Source of the DNA: Flavobacterium johnsoniae
GTDB taxonomy: Bacteria; Bacteroidota; Bacteroidia; Flavobacteriales; Flavobacteriaceae
DNA: 64,000 bases
Assembly (NCBI RefSeq): GCF_001879205.1
Contig: NZ_MLFK01000010.1
Location: 310,001 to 374,000, forward strand
Reading direction: 5' to 3'
Below the pieces are notes generated by a model that did no database searches, was not told the origin of the DNA, and was given only the letters and a program-made list of their open reading frames with translations. A program made the translations under genes and the position numbers. Positions 8,042-18,263 of this stretch are shown here, piece by piece (position 1 is the first letter of the stretch; the number at the start of each line of letters is the position of its first letter).

Positions 8042-11000
8042 ATGAAATATAAAGTAGCTTTTCTTGTAATTTTATTTATTTCCGGAAATTTGTTTTCCCA
8101 AAATAAATACCGTCTTAAAAATTTTTCAACCACCGATGGGCTTTCACAGAGTTCTGTCATTGCTATACATCAGGATAAATTTGGGCAGATGTGGTTTGGT
8201 ACGCGCGACGGACTTAATAAATATGACGGCAGCCGATTTACTGTTTTTAGAAACGATGTCAATGATAAATTTTCTATCAGCAACAATGATATTCTGGCTA
8301 TTGATGAAGACAATTTAGGAAAAATCTGGGTGGGAACTTACAACGGACTCAACTGCTACGATCCTGTTTCGAATAAATTCACCAGATATCTTCATACCAA
8401 AGCCAATCATACCATAAGCAATAATGCAGTATGGAGCATTAAAGAAATTGGAGGTGAAATGTGGTTTGGAACTTCAAAAGGATTAACGATCCTCAATAAA
8501 AAAACAGGGAATTTTACGTCGGTTTTTCATTCTGAGACAGATGCTTCCACCCTGCCGAGCAATAATATCTTGAGCATCTTAAAGACCAAAAAAGGCGAAA
8601 TCTGGATTGGAACCACAAAGGGTTTATGCTTGTTGACGAGTAGAAAAGGCGGTAAATTCTCTTTTAAAAATTATCCGCTGAATACAGCAGATTTATTAAA
8701 TGTACAATCGGTTATTGAAGATAAAAACGGGAATTTATGGGTTGGAACAAAAAATAAAGGCCTTCTGAAATTCGATCAAAAACAAAAGGCATTTGTTTCT
8801 TTTTTAGATGCTTCAAAATACAGCGAAATCAATCCAGATATCCGGTCTTTGGTAATGGATAATCAGGGTTCTTTATGGATTGGAACTTATGACGGAATCT
8901 ATATTTTAGGATTAGATAAAAGTCTGCAGAAAATAAACAACAGCAATAACAGTAACGGAATCGACAAAGTAAAATCGGTTTTTATGGACAAAAAAGGTTC
9001 GATCTGGATTGGCTGTTATTATAAAGGCGTGAATCTTTGGGATGTCTCAAATGTTAATTTCTCCAATTACAATCAGAATTCAAAAAAAATTCCGATGAGT
9101 TTTGATGTGGTGAGTTCGATTATTGCGGATAAAAATAATAATATCTATTTTGGAACCGAAGGCGGCGGCATCACCATTTACAATAAAAAAACTGAGGTCA
9201 CCAGCTATATTAACAGCAAAACAGGTCAAACAAATAAAAATGACATTAAATCAATGTGTCTTTCTGACGACCATATTTTATGGATAGGAACTTTTTCTAA
9301 AGGATTATCTGCTTATAACACCATTTCAAAAAGAATTGAAGACAATCGAATAGCTCCCGATTTACTTGCTTCATTAAAAGAAAGCGGTGTTTATGCTCTT
9401 AAAACCGAAGGGGCTGTTTTATGGATAGGAACTTTTGGAAAAGGCTTAATACGTTATAATACAGCAAATAAAACTTTTCAAGTTATTGGAAATGACAATA
9501 CAAAACCGGTTTTCCTGACCAATAATATTGTTAGGACCATTTTGGTCGATAAGCAAAATTCACTGTGGGTCGGAACGCAGAATGGTTTAAATCGTATTCC
9601 GCTGCGCAATTTCAATCCGCAGCAATATGCAATCCAGCATTTCTTTTACGATCATGCGGCTTTATCGGGTGATGATATTTTAACCCTATTTCAGGATTCT
9701 CAAAATAGAATCTGGGTTGGTACAAAAGCGAAAGGACTGCATTATTTTGACGGGAAAAAATTCAACCGAATTAATCTCAGAATCGGAAATACCGTTATTA
9801 CTTCTATCCACTCTATTTTAGAAGATGATGATAAAAACTTATGGATCAGTACCAATCAGGGAATTATCAAATACAATACAAACCAGAAAAACGTTGTCAT
9901 TTACGATCAAAAAGACGGATTGGCCAGTAATGAATTCAATGATAACTCGGCTTTAAAACTAGATTCTAATAAATTTTATTTCGGAAGTCCATCCGGTGCC
10001 ACTTATTTTGATGCTGCAAAAATATCCTTAAATCAATATGCGCCACAGGTTTTAATTACCGATTTGAAAATTAAAAATGAAACCATACATGCCGGTGATA
10101 AAGACGAAATTTTAGAGAAAAGCATTGGGTTTACGCAAACCATAACACTAGATTATGACAAAGCCAATTTCTCTATAAATTTTGCGATTCCAAATTACAT
10201 TCGATCCAAAAACAATCAATACAGTTATCGTTTAACCGGATTGGAGAATAACTGGACAACAACTAAAAACAGCGAAGCTAATTTTGCCATTCAGAATCCC
10301 GGAACTTATACTTTTGAAGTCCGAGGCGCTAATAACGACGGGGTCTGGAACAAAAACCCTACAAGGCTTACCGTTATTGTAAACCCGGCTCCGTGGCGCA
10401 GTATCTGGGCATTTTTGCTGTACGGAATTATAATCGGCCTTGGATTATACGGCTTGATCTGGATCATGAAATCGAAAGCCAGACTAAAACAAAAATTAGA
10501 ACTGGAATATCTGGAAACCAAACGTATTGAAGAAAATAACCGGGCAAAACTGGATTTCTTTACCAATATTTCTCATGAATTCAGAACGCCGTTAACCCTT
10601 ATTTTAGGGCCGTTGCAGCAAATCCTGGCCGATTATAACGGAACCAACGAAATGTACAAAAAGCTCCTGGTAATTGAAGGAAGTGCTAATCATCTTTTGA
10701 GTTTAATTAACCGTTTAATGGATTTTAGAAAACTCGAAAATGATCAGGCCACGCTGGAATCTGCCAGCGGAAATATTGTGAAATTCACCAAGGAAATCTT
10801 TTTATCTTTTATAGAATATGCCAAGGACGGCGGTTATGAGTATACTTTTGAATCTTCTGATGAGGAAATTCCGGTTTATTTTGACCGTTACAAACTCGAA
10901 CGGGTATTTTATAATCTGATCTCAAATGCCTTTAGATATACGCCAAAAGGCGGTTCTATTAATATTAAAATCAACCACGATCAGGAAAACCTTTTTATTG

Positions 11001-12133
11001 CTGTTGAAGATTCAGGAGTTGGTATTTCAGAAGAACATATCGATAAAATTTTTGATTTGTTTTTTGAAATTCCGATGCACAATCAGGTTCAGAAAAACTA
11101 CAATAAAGGAACTGGAATCGGACTTTCGATTGTAAAGAACATTGTAAAACTTCATAAAGGAAGCATAGAAGTTACCAATAAAACTACGGGCGGTGTTATT
11201 TTTAAAGTAACGCTTCCGCTTGGGCGTGAACATCTCTTAGACAACGAAATTATTCCCGATTTTAAAATCAGTGATGATATCGCGCAGTATGCGGCCCAGC
11301 TGGAACCTGCAGAAATCATAGAAAACGAAGACATTGACGACTTGATTGTAAACGATGAAAAGCAGACTATCCTGATTGTTGAAGATCATAAGATTTTGAG
11401 AAAATTCATGAAAAACCTGCTCAAAAAAGACTACAATATCATTGAGGCGGAAAACGGAAAAATTGCTTTTGAAAAAGCCTTGAAATATGCCCCAAATTTG
11501 ATAATAAGCGATGTTATTATGCCCGAAATGGTAGGAACCGAGCTTTGTTCTAAAATTAAGGAAAATATCAAAACCAGCCATATTCCGGTTATTTTACTGA
11601 CGTCGAGATCATCATTGGTTTATAAATTTGAGGGACTGGAAAGCGGCGCCGATGACTACATCAGCAAACCTTTTAATTTAATGGAATTTAAACTCCGCGT
11701 TAAAAACCTTTTAAATTCAACCGAACGATTGAGAATTAAGTTTTCAAGCGAAGACAGCTTTATTCCGTCAGAAATCACGGTTTCGTCTCTGGATGAAGAA
11801 CTATTGAAAAAAGCATTTAAAATTGTAGAGGAAAATATTTCGAACGAACAATTCGATATTCCGTTTTTCTGTTCAGAACTGGGTGTCAGCCGTACGATGC
11901 TGTTTTTAAAAGTAAAAGCCTGGACAAATTTTACGCCCAACGAATTCATTCATGAAATCAGGTTAAAACGTGCCGCTCAATTATTGGAACAAAACAAATT
12001 AAACGTTTCAGAAATCAGCTATAAAGTAGGATTCAACAATCCGAAATACTTTAGCAAATGCTTTCAAAAAAAATATGGAGAGACTCCATCTCAATATTCA
12101 GATAAATTTTACAAATCTTCTGTTGTAATATAA
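8042..12133 (+). CDS. Hybrid two-component system sensor/regulator (HTCS) of the polysaccharide locus
   Basis: This 1363-residue protein combines a whole signalling pathway. A signal peptide is followed by two beta-propellers of Reg_prop repeats (many copies of W-I/V-G-T, about residues 25-650), a Y_Y_Y domain (about 690-780), a membrane helix (about 786-808), a HisKA domain with phospho-acceptor His845 in ISHEFRTPL, a HATPase domain ending near 1065, a receiver with phospho-acceptor Asp1157 (IISDVIMPE), and an AraC-type DNA-binding domain (about 1255-1355, VSEISYKVGFNNPKYFSKCFQ). The propellers sit in the periplasm and bind oligosaccharide. It directly precedes susC and is expected to switch on the SusCD/enzyme operon. 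Confidence 0.95.
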   Translation: MKYKVAFLVILFISGNLFSQNKYRLKNFSTTDGLSQSSVIAIHQDKFGQMWFGTRDGLNKYDGSRFTVFRNDVNDKFSISNNDILAIDEDNLGKIWVGTYNGLNCYDPVSNKFTRYLHTKANHTISNNAVWSIKEIGGEMWFGTSKGLTILNKKTGNFTSVFHSETDASTLPSNNILSILKTKKGEIWIGTTKGLCLLTSRKGGKFSFKNYPLNTADLLNVQSVIEDKNGNLWVGTKNKGLLKFDQKQKAFVSFLDASKYSEINPDIRSLVMDNQGSLWIGTYDGIYILGLDKSLQKINNSNNSNGIDKVKSVFMDKKGSIWIGCYYKGVNLWDVSNVNFSNYNQNSKKIPMSFDVVSSIIADKNNNIYFGTEGGGITIYNKKTEVTSYINSKTGQTNKNDIKSMCLSDDHILWIGTFSKGLSAYNTISKRIEDNRIAPDLLASLKESGVYALKTEGAVLWIGTFGKGLIRYNTANKTFQVIGNDNTKPVFLTNNIVRTILVDKQNSLWVGTQNGLNRIPLRNFNPQQYAIQHFFYDHAALSGDDILTLFQDSQNRIWVGTKAKGLHYFDGKKFNRINLRIGNTVITSIHSILEDDDKNLWISTNQGIIKYNTNQKNVVIYDQKDGLASNEFNDNSALKLDSNKFYFGSPSGATYFDAAKISLNQYAPQVLITDLKIKNETIHAGDKDEILEKSIGFTQTITLDYDKANFSINFAIPNYIRSKNNQYSYRLTGLENNWTTTKNSEANFAIQNPGTYTFEVRGANNDGVWNKNPTRLTVIVNPAPWRSIWAFLLYGIIIGLGLYGLIWIMKSKARLKQKLELEYLETKRIEENNRAKLDFFTNISHEFRTPLTLILGPLQQILADYNGTNEMYKKLLVIEGSANHLLSLINRLMDFRKLENDQATLESASGNIVKFTKEIFLSFIEYAKDGGYEYTFESSDEEIPVYFDRYKLERVFYNLISNAFRYTPKGGSINIKINHDQENLFIAVEDSGVGISEEHIDKIFDLFFEIPMHNQVQKNYNKGTGIGLSIVKNIVKLHKGSIEVTNKTTGGVIFKVTLPLGREHLLDNEIIPDFKISDDIAQYAAQLEPAEIIENEDIDDLIVNDEKQTILIVEDHKILRKFMKNLLKKDYNIIEAENGKIAFEKALKYAPNLIISDVIMPEMVGTELCSKIKENIKTSHIPVILLTSRSSLVYKFEGLESGADDYISKPFNLMEFKLRVKNLLNSTERLRIKFSSEDSFIPSEITVSSLDEELLKKAFKIVEENISNEQFDIPFFCSELGVSRTMLFLKVKAWTNFTPNEFIHEIRLKRAAQLLEQNKLNVSEISYKVGFNNPKYFSKCFQKKYGETPSQYSDKFYKSSVVI

Positions 12134-12155
12134 AAACCTAGTGTTTTAGGGACTT

Positions 12156-12190
12156 AAAAAAGGGTATCTGTATTTTTAGATACCCTTTTT
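12156..12190 (+). terminator. Rho-independent terminator after the sensor gene
   Basis: AAAAAGGGTATCT at 12157-12169 pairs with AGATACCCTTTTT at 12178-12190 around an eight-base loop, and the T run is part of the stem. It separates the sensor gene from the SusC operon. Confidence 0.85.
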
Positions 12191-12216
12191 TGTATTTCTA
12201 TATCGTTTTCGGCCTA

Positions 12217-12224
12217 TACATTTG
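12217..12224 (+). promoter_or_regulatory. Candidate -7 box (TACATTTG) for the SusC operon
   Basis: TACATTTG fits the TAnnTTTG consensus exactly. A TTTG at 12189-12192 is the only -33 candidate, with a spacer of 24 bases, longer than usual; an activator-dependent promoter would tolerate this. Transcription would begin near 12231, leaving a leader of about 115 bases before susC. Confidence 0.45.
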
Positions 12225-12228
12225 CGAT

Positions 12229-12321
12229 ATGAAAATCAAAAAAGCAAACCTGTTAGTACTGCAAATTCTATTTGTGATTATTATAATCGGAATGAGCTTA
12301 TTGCTTTTCTACTTTATCTAA
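12229..12321 (+). CDS. Possible 30-residue single-helix membrane peptide
   Basis: ATG at 12229 opens a 30-codon frame: a short basic head (MKIKKANLLV) followed by an unbroken hydrophobic helix (LQILFVIIIIGMSLLLFYFI). It lies between the sensor's terminator and susC. The predicted transcription start falls on its ATG, so it would be leaderless or untranslated. The strong membrane-helix pattern argues for a real peptide, the position argues against, and I leave it open. Confidence 0.35.
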   Translation: MKIKKANLLVLQILFVIIIIGMSLLLFYFI

Positions 12322-12346
12322 CATTAACCTTAAAACCAAAAAATGA

Positions 12347-15300
12347 ATGTTGACAAACCAAAAAATCAAATCGTTTAAATGGTTTTTACTGGTAGCTTTT
12401 TTACTGGTAAATATCGTGATGAATGCACAGGAACGAAAAGTTACCGGAAAGGTAACTTCAAGCGAAGATTTACTGGGCCTTCCTGGTGCAAATGTCTATA
12501 TTAAAAACTCCTCTGTTGGAGCTTCTGCAGATATGGATGGAAATTACACTGTTATCATTTCAGAGAAAAATCCTGTTTTAGTTTTCAATTTTGTAGGTTA
12601 TCAAACAGTTGAAATTCCGGTAGGAAATAAAACTGTCATAAATGTAAGTTTAAAACCAGATACGAAAAATCTTGATGAAGTAATTGTAGTAGGTTACGGA
12701 ACCCGTAAAAAGAGTGATATTACCGGTTCTGTATCTTCTGTAACTGCCAAAGAACTTACTGCTTATCCTGTTTTAAGTGCAGAACAAGCTTTGCAGGGAC
12801 GTGCAGCCGGAGTTTCGGTACAATCTAATAACGGTGGTGAGCCTGGTGCTCCTGTTAAAATCAGAGTCCGCGGCGGTACTTCGATTAATGCAAGCGGTGA
12901 TGCCCTTGTAGTAGTAGATGGTTTTGCAGGCGTTTCGATGCCGGCACCTCAGGACATTGCTTCTATCGAGGTTTTAAAAGATGCCTCGGCAACGGCAATT
13001 TACGGATCCAGAGGTTCAAACGGAGTTATTATGGTTACCACTAAAAAAGGAAAACCAGGAAAACCGGTAATTGAATTCAGCAATTCTACTTCGGTGCAGT
13101 CCGTAAACAATAAACTGCATTTACTTAATGCAGATCAGTTTGCGGCGTATAGAAAAAGTTTTACGACACATACGCAGGGGCCTGCAAATACAGACTGGCA
13201 GGATGTTATTTACCGCGATGGAATGATCTCGAATACACAGTTGTCCTTTTCGGGCGGTTCTGAAAATGTGAGGTATTATGTTTCCGGAACCTATTTCAAT
13301 CAAAATGGAGTTGTAATTAATTCCGGAATTGACAGATATACAATTGTAGGTAATCTTGAAGCCGACTTATCTCCTAAATTTAAAGTAGGTTTAAACACGT
13401 TTACAAGCAAACAAAACAAAGACGGAATTGTGAGCCAGACAGGAGCCGGCGGTACGGGTGCTGCGGGTGTAATTGCTTCTGCTTACAGATTCATGCCGGA
13501 CAAAGGAATTTATAATGCTGATGGAAGTTTTACTACCACAGCTCCAATTGGTGATGATATCGACAACCCGTATGCTACAGCTATGGAAAACATTCTGGAA
13601 ACCGTTTCTATCGTAAACAGAAATAACTTCTTTGCCTCCTATCAAATTACAAAAGACCTTAATTTTAAAACTACTTTAGGTTTAACTGATACTAATTCGC
13701 AGACCGGAAGATTTATTCCTTCAACTTTAATTGCAGGAAAAAATATCAAAGGAGAAGCTTCTGTGAACAATACCAGATTTTCTTCTTTCCTTACAGAGAA
13801 TTATTTGACTTTTAAACGTGAAATTATCGACCGAGGAGTTTTAACGGTTCTGGGTGGTTACTCGTACCAAAAAAACAAAAACGAAAATTCGTATGCCGCT
13901 TCGAGAGGATTTTTAACAAATACCAATTCTTACCGAAATTTAGGAGCCGGAACCGTGTTCTTAAAACCGGATTCGGGATTATCTGAAACAGAATTAATTT
14001 CGGCTTTCGGAAGGTTGAACTTTGATTATGATGATAAGTATTTACTAACCTTTACGGCCAGACGAGACGGTTCTTCCAGCTTTAGTAAAAACTACAAATA
14101 CGGAACTTTCCCTTCGGGAGCAATTGGATGGAATATTGGTAAAGAAAATTTCTTAAAAGACAGTAAAACGGTTTCAAATCTTAAATTGAGAGCAAGTTAT
14201 GGTGCAACTGGTAACCCGTCTATTGGTGCTTACTCTACTCTTTCCCGTTTCTCTGAAATTTATTATGTAAGCGGTGACGTAATTGTAAATGCCGTACAGC
14301 TGACTTCATTAGATAACCCGAATTTAAAATGGGAAACTTCATATCAGCAGGATTACGGGATAGATTTAGGTTTATTTGATAACCGAATCAGCATTACAGC
14401 CGATTATTATAAAACAATCACGAAAGATTTATTGTTTAACAGACCGCTTCCGGGAGTTTCCGGAATTGCTTCTCAGCTTCAAAACGTTGGGGAATTAGAA
14501 AACAAAGGATGGGAACTGGGTATTAATACTAAAAACTTTATCGGTGCTGATTTTACATGGTCTACAAACTTTAATATTTCATCAAACAAAAACAAAGTAT
14601 TAAAATTAGCAGATAACAAAGATCTTTTAATCAACTCTGCTCCGGGCCACTTTTTGGCAACAGAATCTCAGATTTTAAGAGTTGGACAGCCGGTTGGTTC
14701 TTTCTTTGGGTTTATTTATGATGGAGTAATTCAGCAGGGAGAAGCCGTTTTACCGGGGAACTTTGAAACTGTTGCCGGAGGTGAAAAATTTAAAGATTTT
14801 AACGGTGACGGAAAACTGGATTCTAATGATAAAACCATCATCGGAAATCCAAATCCAGATTTCATCTTCGGGTTCAATAACGATTTTACCTATAAAAATC
14901 TGGATTTAAACATTTTCTTTCAGGGATCAGAAGGAGGCCAAATCTTAAACTATACTTTAATGGAATTGGCATCAGGAAATAATAACGCTACAACAGAAGT
15001 TTTAAATTCATGGACACCAACCAATACAGATACGAATGTGCCTGTTAATGCGGCAAGAACCAAGAGAATTACATCAAGATTTGTATATGACGGAAGCTAC
15101 ATTCGTTTAAAAAACATTTCATTAGGTTATAGTTTAAGCGATAATATTGTTTCAAAAATGGGACTAAACAAGGTTCGCTTTTACATTAGTGCACAAAACC
15201 TCTGGACCATTACCAACTATCCCGGAACTGATCCTGAAACTAGCTACTTAAACGATAATAATTCAAGAAGCAACACCAATTTAGGATTAGATTATGGCGG

Positions 15301-15349
15301 TTATCCAAACGTGAGAACGTTTACAATGGGTCTTAATGTAAAATTTTAG
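12347..15349 (+). CDS. susC: SusC-type TonB-dependent oligosaccharide transporter
   Basis: The protein has exactly 1000 residues, typical for SusC. After a signal peptide (ending NIVMNAQ) comes a carboxypeptidase-regulatory-like domain (VTGKVTSSEDLLGLPGANVY, about residues 32-105), a plug domain opening with VIVVGYGTRKKSDITGSVSSV (about 111-130) and including IRVRGGTSIN and SIEVLKDASATAIYGSRG, then a 22-strand outer-membrane barrel ending in an aromatic-rich strand (FTMGLNVKF). It imports oligosaccharides with its SusD lid, energized by TonB. An earlier ATG at 12343 is out of frame and stops at once, so 12347 is the start. susD follows after 15 bases. Confidence 0.97.
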   Translation: MLTNQKIKSFKWFLLVAFLLVNIVMNAQERKVTGKVTSSEDLLGLPGANVYIKNSSVGASADMDGNYTVIISEKNPVLVFNFVGYQTVEIPVGNKTVINVSLKPDTKNLDEVIVVGYGTRKKSDITGSVSSVTAKELTAYPVLSAEQALQGRAAGVSVQSNNGGEPGAPVKIRVRGGTSINASGDALVVVDGFAGVSMPAPQDIASIEVLKDASATAIYGSRGSNGVIMVTTKKGKPGKPVIEFSNSTSVQSVNNKLHLLNADQFAAYRKSFTTHTQGPANTDWQDVIYRDGMISNTQLSFSGGSENVRYYVSGTYFNQNGVVINSGIDRYTIVGNLEADLSPKFKVGLNTFTSKQNKDGIVSQTGAGGTGAAGVIASAYRFMPDKGIYNADGSFTTTAPIGDDIDNPYATAMENILETVSIVNRNNFFASYQITKDLNFKTTLGLTDTNSQTGRFIPSTLIAGKNIKGEASVNNTRFSSFLTENYLTFKREIIDRGVLTVLGGYSYQKNKNENSYAASRGFLTNTNSYRNLGAGTVFLKPDSGLSETELISAFGRLNFDYDDKYLLTFTARRDGSSSFSKNYKYGTFPSGAIGWNIGKENFLKDSKTVSNLKLRASYGATGNPSIGAYSTLSRFSEIYYVSGDVIVNAVQLTSLDNPNLKWETSYQQDYGIDLGLFDNRISITADYYKTITKDLLFNRPLPGVSGIASQLQNVGELENKGWELGINTKNFIGADFTWSTNFNISSNKNKVLKLADNKDLLINSAPGHFLATESQILRVGQPVGSFFGFIYDGVIQQGEAVLPGNFETVAGGEKFKDFNGDGKLDSNDKTIIGNPNPDFIFGFNNDFTYKNLDLNIFFQGSEGGQILNYTLMELASGNNNATTEVLNSWTPTNTDTNVPVNAARTKRITSRFVYDGSYIRLKNISLGYSLSDNIVSKMGLNKVRFYISAQNLWTITNYPGTDPETSYLNDNNSRSNTNLGLDYGGYPNVRTFTMGLNVKF

Positions 15350-15364
15350 TCTAATAAAAATACT

Positions 15365-16885
15365 ATGAAAAAATATATAGCTTTCCTATTCTTCGGAACA
15401 CTCGCTTTTTTTGGATGTTCTGATCTGGAAGAAAAACCGGTAGGTATCATTCGCCCAGAGAACTTTTTTAATAATACAGATGATCTGCAGGCAGCAGTAA
15501 ACGGAGCTTTTGCAAATATTGCACATAATAATTATTGGGGAAGAGAATTTACGATCGCCCTGATGCTTCGCGACGATATGGCCGATATTGGCGACAGAAC
15601 CACTCAGGCGGCGCGAATCGATGTAAATGATATGAGCATGAACGACACCAACGCTCTTGTAGCGAATTTTTGGCCGCAGTCGTATGTTATTATTACAGCC
15701 GCAAACCAGGCAATTGAAGGCGCTAAAAAAACACCCGGAGATCCTGCCAAAGTAAACGCAATTGTGGCTCAGGCTTATTTTGCAAGAGCTTTTACCTATT
15801 ACCATTTAGTGCGCCTTTTTGGAGACATTCCCTACATTGATTTTGTAGTAAATGATGTGGCTCAGATCAACTCTTTAAGCAGAACAAAAGAAGCAGATGT
15901 TTACCCAAAAATTATAGCCGATTTAGAATTTGCCAAACAATGGCTGGAAGACAAACCAAAAGTAAAAGCTGTTCCGGGAAAAGGTACTGCGGCAGGTTAT
16001 TTAGCTTCAGTTTACCTGACTTTAGGAAATTACCAAAAAGCTTATGACGAAGCCAAATTTGTAATTACTAACGAAGCGAAGTTTGGTTTAGGTCTTGATG
16101 CTGATTTTCAGGATTTATTTAATGCGACAAAAACAGCTTCCTTAAAAGAACCATTATTTACAATTGATTTCAACAACCTGACTTCCGGAAATTATGGACA
16201 GGATTATACCGCATTTTTTACCGGTTCCTTAAAAGATGACAGTTACAGCTACGGACAAGGGTTTTCTGTGGCCGTTCCATCGCTCAAAGTATTCCAAACC
16301 TGGGATCAGAGAGATTACAGAAGAGCTGTGAGTTTTGATACTATTATCAGAAAAAAAACAGGCCCTGGTGGCGCTTTGCAGGTTTATCCTTCAAGCGATA
16401 ACGAAAAAGCACCTCGTCCGCATATTGCTAAGTATTTCCGTTTTCCGGGAAAAGCCGGTGCCAACGGAAGAACCTCGCAGCACAATTACATCACAATGCG
16501 TTTTGCAGAAGTACTGCTGACGGCCGCCGAGGCTTTAAACGAAATTACGCCGGGAACTACAGAAGCTGACGGATATGTAAACCGAGTGCGCGCAAGAGCA
16601 AGAAATAAAGCAGGAAAACTGGTTTCGTTTCCGGCAAATGTAACACCGGGTTTATCTCAGGCTGATTTTAGAAAAATGGTAATTGATGAAAGAAGATTAG
16701 AACTGGCTTTTGAATATGTACGATGGTACGACATCAAAAGACTTAAAAATGGTCCGGAAGTATTTGGCCCTGCAGGTCTTGAACCCCATGCCAATTTTGA
16801 TCCAAACAGAGATTACTTATGGCCGCTGCCGGGAACAGAACTGGCCATTAACCCAAATTTAAAACCAAACAATCCCGGTTATTAA
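15365..16885 (+). CDS. susD: SusD-family surface glycan-binding lipoprotein (RagB/SusD)
   Basis: The 506-residue protein has a lipoprotein signal peptide with the modified cysteine at residue 18 (LAFFGCSDLEEKP), whose acidic residues after Cys fit surface export in Bacteroidota. The SusD fold is seen in AQAYFARAFTYYHLVRLFGDIPY (about residues 136-158), the tetratricopeptide-like helices after it, and the C-terminal block VIDERRLELAFEYVRWYDIKRL (about 440-461). It closes over the SusC barrel and binds the polysaccharide fragment. It is co-transcribed with susC. Confidence 0.96.
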   Translation: MKKYIAFLFFGTLAFFGCSDLEEKPVGIIRPENFFNNTDDLQAAVNGAFANIAHNNYWGREFTIALMLRDDMADIGDRTTQAARIDVNDMSMNDTNALVANFWPQSYVIITAANQAIEGAKKTPGDPAKVNAIVAQAYFARAFTYYHLVRLFGDIPYIDFVVNDVAQINSLSRTKEADVYPKIIADLEFAKQWLEDKPKVKAVPGKGTAAGYLASVYLTLGNYQKAYDEAKFVITNEAKFGLGLDADFQDLFNATKTASLKEPLFTIDFNNLTSGNYGQDYTAFFTGSLKDDSYSYGQGFSVAVPSLKVFQTWDQRDYRRAVSFDTIIRKKTGPGGALQVYPSSDNEKAPRPHIAKYFRFPGKAGANGRTSQHNYITMRFAEVLLTAAEALNEITPGTTEADGYVNRVRARARNKAGKLVSFPANVTPGLSQADFRKMVIDERRLELAFEYVRWYDIKRLKNGPEVFGPAGLEPHANFDPNRDYLWPLPGTELAINPNLKPNNPGY

Positions 16886-16924
16886 ACATTAAAATTAATT
16901 AATCCGTTGACTATAAATACATTT

Positions 16925-16964
16925 ACCACATAGAAACATAGCTTTTAAACTATGTCTCTATCTG
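16925..16964. repeat. ACATAGAAACATAG family copy 3, compact hairpin
   Basis: CACATAGAAACATAG at 16927-16941 faces CTATGTCTCTATCTG at 16950-16964 with 13 of 15 positions pairing and an eight-base loop. It is a short form of the element at 3713-3856 and lies between susD and the GH88 gene, where it could reduce read-through. Confidence 0.5.
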
Positions 16965-17069
16965 TTAAAGTACACAACAGGTTACATTAATTAGTAAGAG
17001 ATCGCCATGATTCAGCATTAAATTGAAAAGTGACGATATCATATTCCATTAAAAACATAATACCTGCAC

Positions 17070-18263
17070 ATGAATAAAGTTAGTTTCATTTGTTTAATTC
17101 TTGGGTTTGCATCGCTGGCAACAGCATGCAGGTCCGGGATTAATACCCAAACAAAAAACACAACAGCGGCAAACAGTCTTCTGGAAACGCGTTACAAAAT
17201 GTTACTCGATTATCCGGTTGATTCGATGTCTATGCCCCGAAGTATGAATATCAAAACCAATGAGATTCGCAAAGTACCGTCTAGAGACTGGACAAGCGGT
17301 TTTTTTGCCGGCAACCTCTGGCAGTTGTACCGGTTAACAGGCGACTCAAAATATAAAGAACAAGCTCAAAAATGGACGCCTTTCAGCAAAAAAGAAAGTG
17401 TCAACAGTAATTCGCATGACGTAGGTTTTAAAGTGTTTTGCAGTTTTGGAGAAGCCCTAAAAGTGGAAAACAAGAAAGAATACGAAGCCGTAATTATTAA
17501 AGGCGCCGAAACTTTATGCACAAGATTCAATCCAAAAGTGGGTTCTATACGTTCATGGGACTTCAACAAAGAAATTTGGGATTATCCGGTCATCATCGAT
17601 AATATGATGAATCTGGAACTGCTTTTTGAAGCTTCTAAAATATCAGGAAATCCAAAATACCGCGACATAGCCATTAAACACGCCAATACGACACTCAAAA
17701 ATCAATTTAGAGAAGACAACAGCTGTTATCATGTTATCGATTATGACCCGAAAACCGGTGCGGTGAGAAAGAAAACCACACTTCAGGGATATAATGATGA
17801 TTCGGTTTGGGCACGCGGCCAGGGATGGGCTGTTTACGGTTTTACTATGGCTTATCGCTATACCAAAGACGAAGCTTATAAAAAGCAGGCCGAGGCCACC
17901 GCAAAGTTTTTTATGACAAATAAAAATCTGCCTGAAGACGGAATTCCTTATTGGGATTTTAAAGATCCTGGTATTCCAAATTCGGCTCGAGATGTTTCTG
18001 CTGCTATGGTCATGGCATCGGCATTATATGAATTATACGGTTATACTAAAAATCAAACTTATCTGGCTTTCGCCGATAAAATGATGGCATCGGTGCAAAC
18101 AGACAAATACATTTTAGATTCTAAAATTAAGGCTCCGTTTTTATTCGATCACAGCACAGGAAACTGGCCGAAACACGATGAAATTGACGAACCGATAATC
18201 TACGCCGATTATTATTTTCTGGAAGCTTTAATAAAGGTGCAAAGGCTCAAAGGTTCAAAGTAA
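17070..18263 (+). CDS. GH88 unsaturated glucuronyl hydrolase, lipoprotein
   Basis: The 397-residue protein has a lipobox ending at Cys20 (LATAC). The (alpha/alpha)6 barrel of GH88 is seen in DWTSGFFAGNLWQLYRLTGD (about residues 73-92), NSHDVGF with the first catalytic Asp at 117, VIIDNMMNLELL with the second at 177, and DDSVWARGQGWAVYGFTMAYRY (about 243-264). The enzyme hydrates the double bond of 4,5-unsaturated uronyl residues left by lyases and releases a keto sugar acid. It is encoded directly after susCD and upstream of a lyase gene, matching a lyase-based pathway. Confidence 0.93.
   Translation: MNKVSFICLILGFASLATACRSGINTQTKNTTAANSLLETRYKMLLDYPVDSMSMPRSMNIKTNEIRKVPSRDWTSGFFAGNLWQLYRLTGDSKYKEQAQKWTPFSKKESVNSNSHDVGFKVFCSFGEALKVENKKEYEAVIIKGAETLCTRFNPKVGSIRSWDFNKEIWDYPVIIDNMMNLELLFEASKISGNPKYRDIAIKHANTTLKNQFREDNSCYHVIDYDPKTGAVRKKTTLQGYNDDSVWARGQGWAVYGFTMAYRYTKDEAYKKQAEATAKFFMTNKNLPEDGIPYWDFKDPGIPNSARDVSAAMVMASALYELYGYTKNQTYLAFADKMMASVQTDKYILDSKIKAPFLFDHSTGNWPKHDEIDEPIIYADYYFLEALIKVQRLKGSK

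Noticed and set aside
10306..11949. Several minus-strand frames over the hybrid sensor gene
   Set aside because: They are mirror frames of a gene with continuous recognizable domains and have no start signals or family features.
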